The notes beneath the pieces are model-generated. The model was not told where the DNA came from. It did no database searches and saw only the letters and a program-made list of their open reading frames with translations. From Parietaria judaica (Eukaryota; Streptophyta; Magnoliopsida; Rosales; Urticaceae), in NCBI GenBank assembly GCA_954871525.1, contig OX940863.1, positions 8,470,001-8,534,000 on the forward strand: DNA of 64,000 nucleotides. The letters run 5' to 3'. Below are positions 1 to 11,742 of this stretch, piece after piece. The position numbers and the translations under genes are program-made. The stretch's first letter is position 1; every line of letters begins with the position of its first letter.

Positions 1-720
1 TAATTAAATTTCATGTAGTTAAATAAAAAAGTTAACAAAATTAAAAATGGTATTTTCTATGTGTGGAAGTAATTATCAAGCTTTTTTAGACGGAACTCCT
101 CGAGGTTCCACAGCCAGATCGACTGGAAAGGATGCTATGATCTCACTTTAGGCCCAAGCTTTTCTAGACAGAACTCCCCGAGGTTCCCAGGCTAGCTTGG
201 AGGAGATTGCAAAACAAACCTCATTTAAAAACCAATCTTTCTAAGACACCATAATCCTTAAAAACTTTATAATTATCACCACACATAAAAATTACAATTT
301 TTATTTTTTTTAACTTATTTAATTAACTATTTAAAATTTAACTAAACTAATATGACTAATGACTATTTAGTTATTAATTATTAACTTACTAGTTATTAAT
401 TATTAATTAACTTATTAGTTATTAATTAACTTATTAAATATTAAGTAACTTATTAGTTATTAATTAATAATTATTAACTTATTTAACTTTTTATTAATTA
501 TTATTAATTAAATTTTTATTAAGTAACTTTTTATTTAACTTATTAATTAATTTATTATCTATATGACTAATGACTATTTATTAAGTAACTAACTATTTTT
601 TAACCAACAATTTATTAAGTAAGTAACCATTTTTAACAAACTAATATTTAATTTATTATCTAACAATTTAAAATATAATAAAACAATAATTTAATTAATT
701 AACTAATTAAATTAAACTCG
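1..720. other. AT-rich flank without a recognisable gene
   Basis: The stretch is very AT-rich and built largely from TTAATTATTAACT-like words. Near its left end a GC-richer motif (GGAACTCC...GAGGTTCC) occurs twice about 75 bp apart, around 92-110 and 170-190. Each copy is a short imperfect palindrome. No credible coding frame is present. It could be the intron that follows the minus-strand ORF at 754-1095, because a good splice donor for that strand lies near 722-729. Confidence 0.4.
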
Positions 721-753
721 ACTTACCTCGACGTCGGGGGAAACATAATGTTG

Positions 754-1095
754 TTAACGATGTTGTTGGACTTGGTGTTGTTGCTCGTTGCTAAGGCTTC
801 GCCAATCCATAATATTTGTACCTTGATAATTAAGTAAGTTCGTAAAACCGCAGACGTGACCTTGAGAAAATAATAATTGTTGGTTCGGCCCGACGCCACC
901 GGTACCATACTGACCATGAACTGGTAACGGTTGGCTAGAAGAACCCGGAACATTGTGTTTATTCATAACTCCGACATTATAATTATGTTGACTAAAAGTC
1001 ATCCCGCTATTAATCGACCGCGGCGACGGAATAGTCGATCTTCCTTTTCCTCGGACTTCGGTACGTCCTCGAGAACGGTTGTTGCCACTCGACAT
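754..1095 (-). CDS. Hypothetical protein, possibly the first exon of a transposon gene
   Basis: This 113-codon minus-strand ORF starts at an ATG at 1093-1095. The protein begins with an Arg/Gly/Ser-rich segment (SRGRTEVRGKGRST) and is otherwise rich in Gln, Asn and Gly. It has no recognisable catalytic motif, signal peptide or membrane segment. A TATA-like box on the same strand (CTATAAATA, 1395-1403) lies about 300 bp upstream, which fits a real promoter. A donor-like GTAAGT near 722-729 would extend the gene leftwards out of the window if used. Similar low-complexity N-termini occur in ORFs of plant CACTA-type (En/Spm) elements, but this link comes from composition alone. It could also be an unrelated or spurious ORF. 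Confidence 0.3.
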   Translation of the reverse strand: MSSGNNRSRGRTEVRGKGRSTIPSPRSINSGMTFSQHNYNVGVMNKHNVPGSSSQPLPVHGQYGTGGVGPNQQLLFSQGHVCGFTNLLNYQGTNIMDWRSLSNEQQHQVQQHR

Positions 1096-1490
1096 AGTAA
1101 CGATAAATTAAACCGATGAAAGAAACTAAGTTAAACAAATAATGACGATAAAATAAAACCAAGTTAAACTAAATAATAACACTAAATTAAACTAATAACA
1201 ATAAAATAAACTAAATTAAACTAAATAATAACACTTAATTAAACTAACAATAACACTAAATTAAACTAGTATTTATATAACTATAAAGTAACTAAACTAT
1301 AGCCTAAAATCGCACACTTGAGAGCTTGAGAGAGTTTGAGAAAGTTGGAGATGAAGAGAGTGAGATGTGTGAAAAAAATGAGGGTGAAGTGGAGTATTTA
1401 TAGGGAAAATTGTGTAGGAATTCGAGAAAGCAGGGTATTAAAGAACCAACCACTTTTTCAGGGACCTAACAACGATATTACCGTTGACAC

Positions 1491-1812
1491 TAGAGCTGCA
1501 CATGTGAGTCGCCATTCACGATTCTGACTCATCGCGACTTGTTTTTGGGAGTCGCGAACAATCGCGATTTTGCGGCAAAAGTCACGATTCATCGCGAACA
1601 TGGCAAAAGTCGTGATTTCTCTCTCTCTCTCTCTCTCCCTCCCTCCCTCTCCCTCCCTCTCCGTCTCACAGCAGGGCATCTCTCTCTCTCTCTCTCGCGA
1701 TTCATCGGGATGCATCGCGGCCGTGATTCTCGCGACGCGTCGCGACCGTGAACAGTCGCGATTTTGGCGACTATGTTCGCGACTGGTCGCGATGCACGTA
1801 TGTGCAGCTCTA
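1491..1812. mobile_element. hAT-type MITE with 8-bp target-site duplication
   Basis: The ends form a terminal inverted repeat: TAGAGCTGCACATG at the left and the complement of TATGTGCAGCTCTA at the right. The element is flanked by a perfect 8-bp direct repeat, GTTGACAC, at 1483-1490 and 1813-1820. The 8-bp duplication fits the hAT superfamily. The 322-bp interior has many copies of TCGCGA/TCGCGAC in both orientations, as in hAT subterminal repeats, plus two CT-rich microsatellite tracts near 1620-1695. There is no transposase, so it is non-autonomous. ORFs across it are by-products of the repeats. Confidence 0.85.
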
Positions 1813-1857
1813 GTTGACACCAACAGTTTTTTTATTTTTTTTTGCAAAATGACCCCC

Positions 1858-1913
1858 AACGGCTCTTTAATCTGAGCCGTTGGATCTCCAACGGCTCAGA
1901 TTAAAGAGCCGTT
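1858..1913. repeat. Perfect 27-bp inverted repeat (hairpin)
   Basis: The arms begin AACGGCTCTTTAATCTGAGC and are separated by only 2 bp, so the 56-bp unit is almost a perfect palindrome. It lies 45 bp beyond the right edge of the hAT MITE, about 530 bp upstream of the J-protein start codon. The DNA immediately after it (about 1928-2005) repeats TCCGGATC-type words. Confidence 0.85.
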
Positions 1914-2168
1914 ACATTTTTTTTTCAAATCCCGGAACCGGACTAATCCGGATCCGTGTTTTTCCGGATCTAGATTGTTCCGGATCCGGGTTTATCCGGG
2001 TCCTTTTTTTTTTTTTTAATTGGGTTCCGGGTTAATACCCGGTTACGGCATTTTGGGGATTATTCTCGACACACAAATATCTGCAACTCCCGAGCCATCT
2101 CCACCGTCCATCTCCATATACATAGATATATAAAAATAAAAAAGCTCCGACATTATACATGCACACAC

Positions 2169-2202
<34 letters not shown>
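2169..2202. repeat. (TA)n microsatellite
   Basis: A nearly uninterrupted AT dinucleotide run lies in the promoter region of the J-protein gene. Confidence 0.9.
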
Positions 2203-2335
2203 CTGGAGAGTTCGGAAGCCCTCTGTGTACATCGATCCTGTTTTCTCGCCCTTCGACTTCTTCGTTTCCACAGAAAAGAATATGCAGCGAAGCTCGTCTT
2301 TCACCTCTCTGTTTTCGCGTCATACACACATACAC

Positions 2336-2345
2336 CTATATAAAG
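2336..2345 (+). promoter_or_regulatory. Candidate TATA box of the J-protein gene
   Basis: CTATATAAAG lies about 100 bp upstream of the start codon at 2444, a plausible distance for a short 5' UTR. The call rests on motif and position only. Confidence 0.5.
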
Positions 2346-2443
2346 ATATATAGGTTGTATACTTGTATGACCGATTATTCGTCGACACGACACGAAGCTG
2401 TTGAGCGAGAGGATTTGGGCTCTGGGTTTGGGAAATAGCGAAC

Positions 2444-4397
2444 ATGGAAGAGAAAAGCAGAGACCTTTATGCAGTGTTGGGGCTCAACAAGGAATGCTCT
2501 GTTTCAGAGCTCAGACACGCTTATAAGAAGCTTGCTCTGGTTTGTATTTTTTTATTTTTTTATTTTATTATTATTATTATTTGAAGTTAAAATAATTTTC
2601 TCATGGGCTTGTTTTAATTAGTTTAAATTATGGAAAATTAATGTGATAAATAAATGGACCAGAGATGGCACCCAGATCGGTGTTCGGCTGAAGAGTCGAA
2701 GAAGAACTTCCAGGGGATTCAACATGCTTATTCTGGTAAATTAATATGTTTTTTATTTATTTATTGTTCATTTACTAAATAAAGATTTTTTTTTAATTTT
2801 TAATTTTGTGTGTAATGTAGTTCTGTCTGACGAGAACAAGAGGTTCATGTACGATATGGGGCTCTACGATAGCGACGATGACGAAAATGTAAAGGTATTT
2901 GATTCTTTGTATTATTTTTATATTTTCTACCATCACTGTTCAAGTGGGTTGACTTTTTTCTTCCCCTCATCCATTTTACCTTCTTTCATTTTTATTTCTA
3001 TTTTTTTTATTTATCGTGTCTAATGGCGAGTTATTGAGATAAGTATAAAGTTTAATTTTTGTGATGGTATAAATGTATTTTTTTACTTTTATATCTTTGA
3101 AAATTTTATTTATGATTTAATTAATTTAACAGAATTTTTAATCTATAATGTTTTGATTTTTTTTTATTTTTTTTGTATTTTCTTGTATTGATATGAATTT
3201 AAGAACAAGAGAGTAAAATAATGAACATTGAAATTTTTAGGTGTGAAAAGAAAAATGATGCCAAAATAATAAAATAAAATACCAGTCTCTATTAAGCCTT
3301 TTAGTTATTTGCAGCAGTGAGCTTATTATATAATATGGTTGCAGGGTATGGGTGATTTTTTGGACGAGATGGCTGTTATGATGAGCGAAACCAAGCCTAA
3401 TGTGAGTTTCAAAAACAAATCATCTCTCTCTGCTGTTTATTTAGTTTTATTATAAAAATTGAGAAGTTTCATGTGCCCTCAATTATTAACATATATATTA
3501 ATAATAAGATGTATTTTATTGAGAGAGAAAAAAAAAGGCATTTGATTATTTTAAAGAAGTGGTCTTCTTATTGTATGGAGATTGTGGTGGTGGCAGAAAA
3601 TGTTTAAGTGTGGGAATTGATAGGAAAATGGCGGAGAGAGCTTCGAAGAGCTCCAACAGCTCTTCCAAGACATGTTCCATTCCAACGTCCACGATCAACC
3701 CTTTGGCACCTTTGACAATTCCTCTTCTTATGCACAACAATATCCCGAGGCCGCCAGCTCGAGCAACAAACGCCCCTCCTTTGATGTCAGCAACGGCGCC
3801 GCCTCGCATAATTTCGTGGCCCGCTGCGAGAGCTTCTCTATCTGGGTACGTTTCTTATATATCAACATTCATTTTAATATGTGCCTCTCTCGTACTTTTA
3901 TTTTATTAATTGGTTTAGATACTCAGAAATCGCTTCACTTATTTATAATGTTTGAATGAAGAGAATACCATGACCGTTTTATTTAGTTAGATTTGTGTCT
4001 GAACCATTTAATCTAATATAATTTATTAAATCAAATAATTAAAATTCATTTAGACTCATGTACATTATTAAATAAAATAAAGAAAATTAGAACAAATTAA
4101 CGTTATTATATTTTCGTCAATTCCAATTCAATAATGTACTTGATAAAAAAATATTCATTGAAATAAATATTTGATTTAAAATTAATCTAACTGACTCATT
4201 GAGTCAGATACATTCAAAGTTTGACTTTACTCATTTATTTTCTATTATAATCGTATGGTGTAATGTATTTTGTATCTATACTCAAATTGAGTGATCTTTA
4301 TTTTATTTTTTTTTTGTGACAGATGGGCGGAAGATCGGCGGGGTGCAAGGGGGGTGAAGGGAGCAAGAGGAGAGGTTCACGGAGGAATAAGCGATAG
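2444..4397 (+). CDS. J-domain (DnaJ/HSP40-like) co-chaperone
   Basis: Six exons are inferred: 2444-2539, 2663-2735, 2821-2894, 3345-3401, 3624-3845 and 4323-4397. All junctions are GT-AG and in frame, giving 198 residues. The J domain occupies about residues 7-70: DLYAVLGL opens it, helix II reads LRHAYKKLAL, and the diagnostic HPD tripeptide is at residues 35-37 (RWHPDR). The next helix contains FQGIQHAYSVLSD. There is no Gly/Phe region or zinc finger, so it is a class C-type J protein. J domains stimulate Hsp70 ATPase. The middle contains an acidic DSDDDEN stretch and FEELQQLFQDMF. The last exon is short, basic and Gly/Arg/Lys-rich. No transit peptide is visible, so a cytosolic or nuclear location is likely. 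It resembles small Arabidopsis DnaJ-superfamily proteins such as AT1G56300/AT1G71000, from memory. The client is unknown. Confidence 0.9.
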
Positions 4398-5670
4398 AAG
4401 ACGGCCACCAAAGAATTATGCCTCGCCCAAGAGATTACGCTCGGTTTAACGGCGTATTTTAGCTTCAGCAGGAACTGTGAAGTACAGTTTTTAGGCAATT
4501 TTTTAGTGTCTTGCACCGATGAAAGTATGGATTTGTAATTTTGTAGTACTCTGTTTTGGCAAGTGAGTCATGATCTTGAGGTTTTGATATTCTCAGTTGT
4601 AATGAGCGTCTTTATTTTTTCTTTAATATCTCGTTGCTTAATTTAGCCATAACAAATTGGTTAGTATTGTTGTCACCGAACTTTCGTCGTCGCTGCGGAA
4701 AGCAAAACTTCGGTACTTGCAAAAAAAAGATTAGCGGGAAAATTGTCTCGACTTAGTCGCGGACTAGTATAACTTGAACCACAAGTTCCAACAAGTATAA
4801 TTTAGAAGGGTAACAAATTGGTGTGTTTCTAATTCTAGACGGGTAGAAATCTTCCTACACAAATATATCAGTTTAGAGTGAAAAAATCAACACTCCGAGT
4901 ATTAGCTCGAAACGAGCTTTATGCATATAAAGTTTATGAGAAAATTGAGACACTGAGACAACCGTGAGTATTGCTTTGAGTTTTCGAATCGCAACTTTTA
5001 GAATAAAGATTGCCGATGACTTCTTTTTTCAATTTTTAAAACCATGATGCATTACAATGTTATCAACCAAAAAAAAAGGCCAAAATAATGTTTCGAACCC
5101 CCAAGTGGGCAAGTTGAATAAAAGCTGATCAAGTGCAAAAAAAAAAAAAAAAAAAAAGTTGAATAAAAGCTGGAATCAAGTGGATGGATAAACTAGAAGA
5201 GAAACAAAGCTATTTTGGGTTTAAAGCAAGTTGGTCTTTTCCTTTTGTAGTTGGTGACGAACTAGTTGCTTTAAATAGAAACAATCGTGACAAGAAAACC
5301 TAAAAATAGGTTTGTCATACTCTGAAAAAAGTATTGGCAATTCCCACTTGGCTGAGACAGGCCAATCGAATTGTTCCCTTTTTCTTCACCACATGTTAAA
5401 TGTCTTCTTCATGGTTGATGACGACGAAGATTTTAAGATCTAACAATCATATAAATATTACCCACTAACAATTAGCAATAAACAATGGCAACTAGTTCGA
5501 GTTTTTACTTCCTTTTTTTGTGTCAAATCGAATGAGGTGTATAATTATGGTAATCATGTTTTGGCCCGATTCACTGACTAAACCTTGGTAAAGAATTGCT
5601 CGTCCGTTGTTTAAACATATGAGTAGAGAAGCTTAGTGGAAGGCGCGTAAGGGCGGTGCGGCGTACTAGG
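4398..5670. other. 3' UTR and intergenic DNA, no gene seen
   Basis: The first ~200 bp are probably the 3' UTR of the J-protein gene. The rest is AT-rich with poly(A) runs, including one of about 21 A near 5137-5157. I see no open frame with protein-like composition and no clear element ends. Confidence 0.6.
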
Positions 5671-5678
5671 TTCTTGGC

Positions 5679-5859
5679 AAGGCCGATCCTGACCATAGGC
5701 GAGCGTTTTGGGCCTCTAAATTTTGAAGGACCCAATTTTATTAGATATATTATTGTATATTTAATTAAATAAAAAAATGTAATTTTTTTTAAATATACCC
5801 CCTAAAATTTACTTCGCCTAGGTCCTGACTAAAAATGACAAACTCAGAGCCGGCCTTGG
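5679..5859. mobile_element. Small hAT-like MITE
   Basis: The ends are imperfect inverted repeats, AAGGCCGATCCTGA against the complement of TCAGAGCCGGCCTTGG. Flanking 8-mers TTCTTGGC (5671-5678) and TTTTTGGC (5860-5867) differ at one position and could be an aged target-site duplication. The 181-bp interior is non-coding. Confidence 0.55.
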
Positions 5860-6194
5860 TTTTTGGCAATTCTCGGTAAAATTCTTGGGAATAGATTTTA
5901 TCTCGATTTAAAATTTAAAAAAAAAAAAAAAAAAACCTCAGATTGGAGGTGCATAATCATGCTAAATGGTGTATCGTGAATTACCAAATGTAGTAATTGC
6001 TCATCCATATGTTACTGCAGTGTTTGAAAATCTGTCGAGAGACCCTCTTAGGTTTTTCAGCATTTTTCGAGTCACTTCCTAAAAACAAAAAGATACATTT
6101 TCATCCAAATTTCATTTTTTAGTGTGGATTCAAATATTTTATAGCCCCAACAAGAATTTAAATCTAGCCCCCCCCCAGGAATTCACACAGTTGA

Positions 6195-6366
6195 TCTGTG
6201 TATTTTACCAAAAATCATATGCGTATTTTACGTGTTCAAAACGATTAATATGGAATAAAAATAAAGTATATCAGGCACCATCTGTGTATTTTACCAAAAA
6301 TCATATGCGTATTTTACGTGTTCAAAACGATTAATATGGAATAAAAATAAAGTATATCATGCACCA
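6195..6366. repeat. Two tandem copies of an 86-bp unit
   Basis: Copy 1 (6195-6280) and copy 2 (6281-6366) begin TCTGTGTATTTTACC and differ at one visible position near the 3' end (CAGGCACCA against CATGCACCA). The near-identity implies a recent duplication. The unit is AT-rich and non-coding. Confidence 0.9.
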
Positions 6367-6649
6367 TCTGTAATTTGACACACATATTTGACCTTTTTGC
6401 AAATTTGGGACAAAGTTTGGGAAAATTTCGTATTAACACTCAAAACATAAAGTTCATTTTACATGATGTGTTGGTGGACTCCAATATGGTTGAATTTCTT
6501 AGCCCATTGGTCTCGATTTCAATTTATCAAATGTTACACAATAGTTTATGGGCTCCATAATCTCAAAAGAAAAGAACCAATCCACGAACAGCCTAGTGCC
6601 GATAATCATTTGACAAATATAATTTTCTTGCTCCTCTTAAATCCTCATA

Positions 6650-7540
6650 CAGTAGAACCTCTATAAATTAATACTCGATAAATTAATAGTCGCGATTAAA
6701 TAATATTTTTGTCCGGTCCCGACTCGGGCCTAACTAGCTAAATTAATAATTCGCTAAATTTATACGATAATAATTTTTTTAGAAAGTATATAGGTCCCAA
6801 GTGATATATATAAATTAATAATTCAATATAAAAAATTACATAAATAATTATAAAATCACTATAAATAAAATATAACATAAATAAATAACATGAAATCACA
6901 TTAAATAAAAAGATAACATTACACTAATAATCATGTAGTTTTCTTAAAATATGATCTTATAGTAATTTTTTTTCTTCTTGAAATTGATATCTTCTTGAAC
7001 TTCATCTCTAAGCTTCCGAAGAACATTAAGAAGGTCGGGTGTCGTATTCTCATGTTGAAGCAAAAAATTATTGAGAGTGATCGCCGTTACAATTTCATCC
7101 TTCCGTGAAACGAGCTCTCATTCGGTACTTTCATCTTCAATTCACCATCTTTGTTTTGTCCAACAATACCTTCCATAAGTTGTTCGTTTGTTAACAACTC
7201 CGAAGTTTTATTTTCTCCCGGATAGCCCAAAAGATACTAAGCATCCATCTCATTGTGATAATTCAACTCGCTGATCAAAGAATTGATACTCTAATACAAT
7301 CCTTTTAAATCAAAATAGTCCTTCTTGATATGTTTAATATTGATACTTTAATATTTTCGATATAACAAATTCAAATAATATTTTGTGAATAAATATGTTT
7401 GTATAATTATAGCTGATTAATAATTTTTTTCGTCATTAATGTATAAAGTAATAAATTATTAATTTATATATTAATTAATAATTCGATAAGATAATATTTT
7501 TTACCGATCCCAACAATATTAATTTATAGAGGTTCTACTG
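6650..7540. mobile_element. pogo/Emigrant (Lemi)-type Tc1-mariner element
   Basis: The left end reads CAGTAGAACCTCTATAAATT and the right end is its inverted repeat (TTTATAGAGGTTCTACTG). The element is flanked by TA on both sides (6648-6649 and 7541-7542), the expected duplication for Tc1/mariner elements. Arabidopsis Emigrant/Lemi elements have nearly the same terminus, from memory. The 891-bp interior holds a decayed transposase fragment on the minus strand, which supports the classification. Confidence 0.8.
6960..7290 (-). pseudogene. Relic of pogo/Tigger-like transposase C-terminus
   Basis: Reading the minus strand gives LGYPGENKTSELLTNEQL and later NNFLLQHENTTPDLLNVL followed by RKLRDEVQEDINF. 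The last part matches the C-terminal end of plant pogo/Jerky-like transposases as I remember them. The frame is broken by at least one stop (after NEMDA) and one frame change near 7120. The DDE catalytic region and DNA-binding domain are missing. It is a dead remnant inside the element at 6650-7540. Confidence 0.65.
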
Positions 7541-7542
7541 TA

Positions 7543-10500
7543 CTATTAATTACAATAATGAAAGATCATCACTATTGTTTGACTTGGCAATAGAGACAAT
7601 GACCATTTGAATGGACAAGAACAAATGAGCAAAATTTGATATCTTTTTGGTGTCAAAAAAACCAATAAGCAAACAAAAGTGTGAGTCATTATTAGAGCAA
7701 AGACTCATCATGCAAGGAAGAAAAAAAAAGGCAAGGAGGGACAAGGCTGAAAGAGATAATGTTTACTTTCCTTAAAATAAATAAAATAAAATAAAAGAGA
7801 TAATGTTTACTTAATCCTGCAATGGGGCATAGTTTTAAAACGACATGTGTTTTTGTTTCTTCGCTATTCTATACCTAATCGAATGGAATTATTGTTGTCA
7901 GTGACCATCTTTCTCCTGTAACCCCGTACTTTACATGTTGGTGCAGTTTGCGCTTTAAAATTTTAGTTTATTATAAAAACGCCTCTTAAATTTTTAAAAG
8001 GTTGCATATCGCTTCTCGCTTTAATATTGTAGGATTTTAATCGTAACTTCCTTTCAAGAACTAGGTTTATTGATTATTGCCCAGTGTGTCGTGATCTAAA
8101 TGTTGATCTCGTTTGATAACTAATTGAAAAAATACCCTTGAGCAAGTCATGTACAAATGTAGCTTTTCCGTTATTTTTAACGTGTATGGGGCCGTGTACT
8201 ACTTTTATAAACGTTCAATGGGTAACACTGCCAAAAGTAAAATTCAAAAGACGAAATCCCCTTACATACAAAATTTAGGAGCAATATGCCAAAGAAAAAA
8301 CTATGTTACATGTATTTATATAAACTTAGAAAGAAAGTCTTTGTGGGGTCTTGTTATGTAATGTTGTGAAGAAATATTAAACCAAATTTTGAGTGGGACC
8401 ATTATGAAATGACGTGTTACCAAATATGAGCAACATAATTAACCCTTTTATTTTTCTTTTCCTCTCTTTTTTCAGCCATGAGAAATTTTTAGTTGATCGA
8501 TATGAGGTCCATATTCGATCTAAATGAATATATTTAATTATATATATATTGCATTGTATTGTGCCTTATAATTCTCTTATGTCTCTGACTTTTCGATAGC
8601 TTATCATTAATAATCTGAAAGATAATCACTAAGTTGACGTTTGGTTTGGTTATAGTCTGCGAGACCAGTTTCTGGTTTTGGTTCCAAACAGTGTCATATT
8701 AGTTTCGCAGACCACGTTTGGTTACTAGTTGTCTCTTGACCACTTAAATTTTAATGAAAGAAAACAGAAAACGACTTGAAGTTGTTTTCTGTTTTTAGTC
8801 TTCAACTGAATTGTACAAAATAAAATCATAATAAAGTATTATCATTTTATAATAGTATTATCATTTTATAATAGTATTATATTATTTATAATAAGATATT
8901 AATTATAAAATTAACTTATATAATTAAATTATTAAAATCAATTTTATATATAATTATATATTTTAATGATATTACTATCATATTAACAAATATACTTAAA
9001 TTATGTACATTATTAAATACTAACTAAACTCTTGAAACTGAATTACTACTTTACATTACATTATTTAAACATGTAATTAGAGTCATGAAATATGAATAAT
9101 TTTTGTATTATGGCAAATTCTTTTTTAGGCATAATATTAATATATATTACTTTCAAATATCAAAAATCAAACTCTCAAACTGATTTAGTAGACTGAACTT
9201 TCAGACTGATTTCTCAAACCAAATTGCAAAACTGGTTTCCCAACTAACAACTAAATTCTTTTGAATACTAACTATTATAAAGTGTCTTTTAATTATCAGA
9301 TTTTTTTTTTAATCGTATGCATGCATTCATGCATTATTCATCGAATAGTGTAATTATATTAAAGAATTATAGCTAATAATTAGTACTACTTTTAGAAATG
9401 TTTGAACGATAAAATATATTATAATCTGTATAGCTGATATACAAAGTATGATGATAATATATAAATATAAAACAATAAAAAAAATCATGATAATATATAA
9501 TAAGAGTCACATATAAACAAACGACAACTTAATATATGACTAGGTGATCTAAAGTTCTAAACCTCCTATTTCATATATTTTCAATCACAATCAATCAATT
9601 TATGCTCTTGTTTTCACTATCTTATATACTTATAAGTAGCTGTATATATAAATAAATGTGTGTTTGTGTGTGTGTTCAATTATACCAAATATTTTTTTCA
9701 AAATAAAAAAAAAATACCAAATATTGTGAGTTTGTGACACTGAAACAGCACCATCGATTGTTATTTTGTACAAGTTGATTAATCCTAAAACAAAATGTCA
9801 AAAAAAAAAAAATCAAATTTTGAAGATAATTAAAATCGCATATCAATTGAAAATGTTAGTTAAAAATTGTATAAGTAATCTTCATTTGAATACCGTTTGC
9901 TAAATGGTCTAAATATTTTTGTTCAACATAACTATTGGTGTCTTGCATATAATTATTAACGATGATATTCATTTGTATAAGAGGTGATTCAAATTTTACT
10001 AATTCTGTATTTTTATATACATTTTAGCATATATACGCTCTGTATTTTACTTCACGTTTCCTGAGAGTTTTTTTTGAGATCTCGAACCTTTATCTTTACC
10101 AAAAAAATCAACAGATCCATTTGAGCTTGGTTTTGTGGGTCCCTATAGAGCAAACCATCCAAGGGTTTCTCGTTTGGTGGATCAAAATCTTATCCAATGA
10201 GATGAAGAAATGGTCATATAATGAGGTTCTGGGTCCCGCAATTGTTGACTTTTGACTCTCTCGCTCACGAGTCGCGGCTCACAGTCTCTAGGCTGCTTAG
10301 CTTGGTTTTGAGTTTGACTTTTGTAGCCTAATCACTCGCTTGACTGCTTAATTATACCCCAATTATTTTTTATGTCTATTTTTCATGACTTCCAAAATAA
10401 TTTTCATTAAATCCTCATAATTAGGATGTTGATTTAAAAAAGATTCCATAACTAACTGAAATTAATTTTGTGAAAATAAATTTACAAAAGCAAGATAATT

Positions 10501-11560
10501 TGATGGGGTAAATGTTAATGTGAAAAATCATCATCAACCGTCGCATTTTAATTGTAATTTTTTTTATTATAATGTTTGCGAATATTACCGTATGGATCCC
10601 GATATATCGTCTTATACTTACACGAATGACCACGAGCATACGATTACGATATATATATTTATATATTTGGCGTGAATATCAATTAATAAAGGAAATGACA
10701 CCGATATTTTTATAGATGTTCGTCCTAAGCGGTAGATGATTATTTATTATCTGTTTTTATTATTTTATTATTGATCAAGGTGAATATAATATATATAAGA
10801 CAAAGAGAGAAAAACATAATAAAATGAGAACTTATTCTCTGGAAATGCCTTCCCTTCCTCGTATTAATAAGCACCTAGTATCTTAATTTTTAATCAAGAA
10901 ATACACATATGAAGATTTTTATAATCTATTTTTTTCTATATATAAAATAAACCACCGGCTCTTCCTTTTTCAAGTACATAATGTATAAATATAATCTATG
11001 TGCATTGCATGAAGATAAGCTCAATTTAATAACGTGACTTTCGCGACCAAAAATAAATGACAATAAATTGAAAGTTTAATGATATTTGCAGCATATCTAC
11101 TTAACTTTGTACAAAGTGTGTCGATATACTTTTACTTTTTTTACTTTAACGAAAATAGTACTTAAACCTCACCAAATATCAGTAAGGTTTAATTTCACCA
11201 GTGTCTCGTTAATATCACGAGGGAAATATGTAAATCTATTATTATACTTCCAAGTACCAAAACACTGGTTATTCAACACTTTTTATTCAATTGGAGACGT
11301 AGCGCGTGTATCTCTATTTTATCATCCGTTAACTCGACACGGACGAATTGACCTCCACACTGTTTTGCAATCTTGTCATACTATTGTTGCTACAAAAAGA
11401 GAGTGGAAAATATCAACATGCTTGGTATAAGGTTGAGTACTTATACCGTAAATATCGCGAAGCTTTAGCCTGGAATTGAAGGCTTGTTAGTCGATCAAGA
11501 AGCCATTTTGTAAATTTAGCCAAGATATTCTTCAACCTTATCGTGTATACCCTAAATTTG
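7543..11560. other. Long AT-rich intergenic region, no gene seen
   Basis: About 4 kb without a convincing gene. The short ORFs have biased composition and no motifs. Around 8640-9260 the words GTTTGGTT, CAGTTT and CTGGTTT recur in both orientations, which could be the ends of an old MITE, but no target-site duplication was found. A TG-rich microsatellite lies near 9655-9675. The segment next to 11560 would be the promoter of the dormancy-associated gene. Confidence 0.6.
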
Positions 11561-11561
11561 C

Positions 11562-11569
11562 CTATAAAA
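11562..11569 (+). promoter_or_regulatory. Candidate TATA box of the dormancy-associated gene
   Basis: CTATAAAA lies about 175 bp upstream of the start codon at 11743. The DNA between is CT-rich (TCTCTCTCATCTCT), as in many plant 5' UTRs. The call rests on motif and position only. Confidence 0.5.
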
Positions 11570-11742
11570 CCCTATTACACCATCTCTTCACAGAGAACTT
11601 CCCTCTCCACTTCTGATTTATAATCATACATAAAAATAAAATAAATAAATAAATCTCTCTCATCTCTGATAATTCTTTTCCTAAAAACCCCACTTATTAC
11701 AAGGGTCTAGTTGCTTATGATCACATCGTTTATACTAATCTG

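Noticed and set aside
1458..1859. ORFs on both strands with Arg/Glu or Ser/Leu repeats
   Set aside because: They are translations of CT microsatellites and CGCGA repeats in the hAT MITE.
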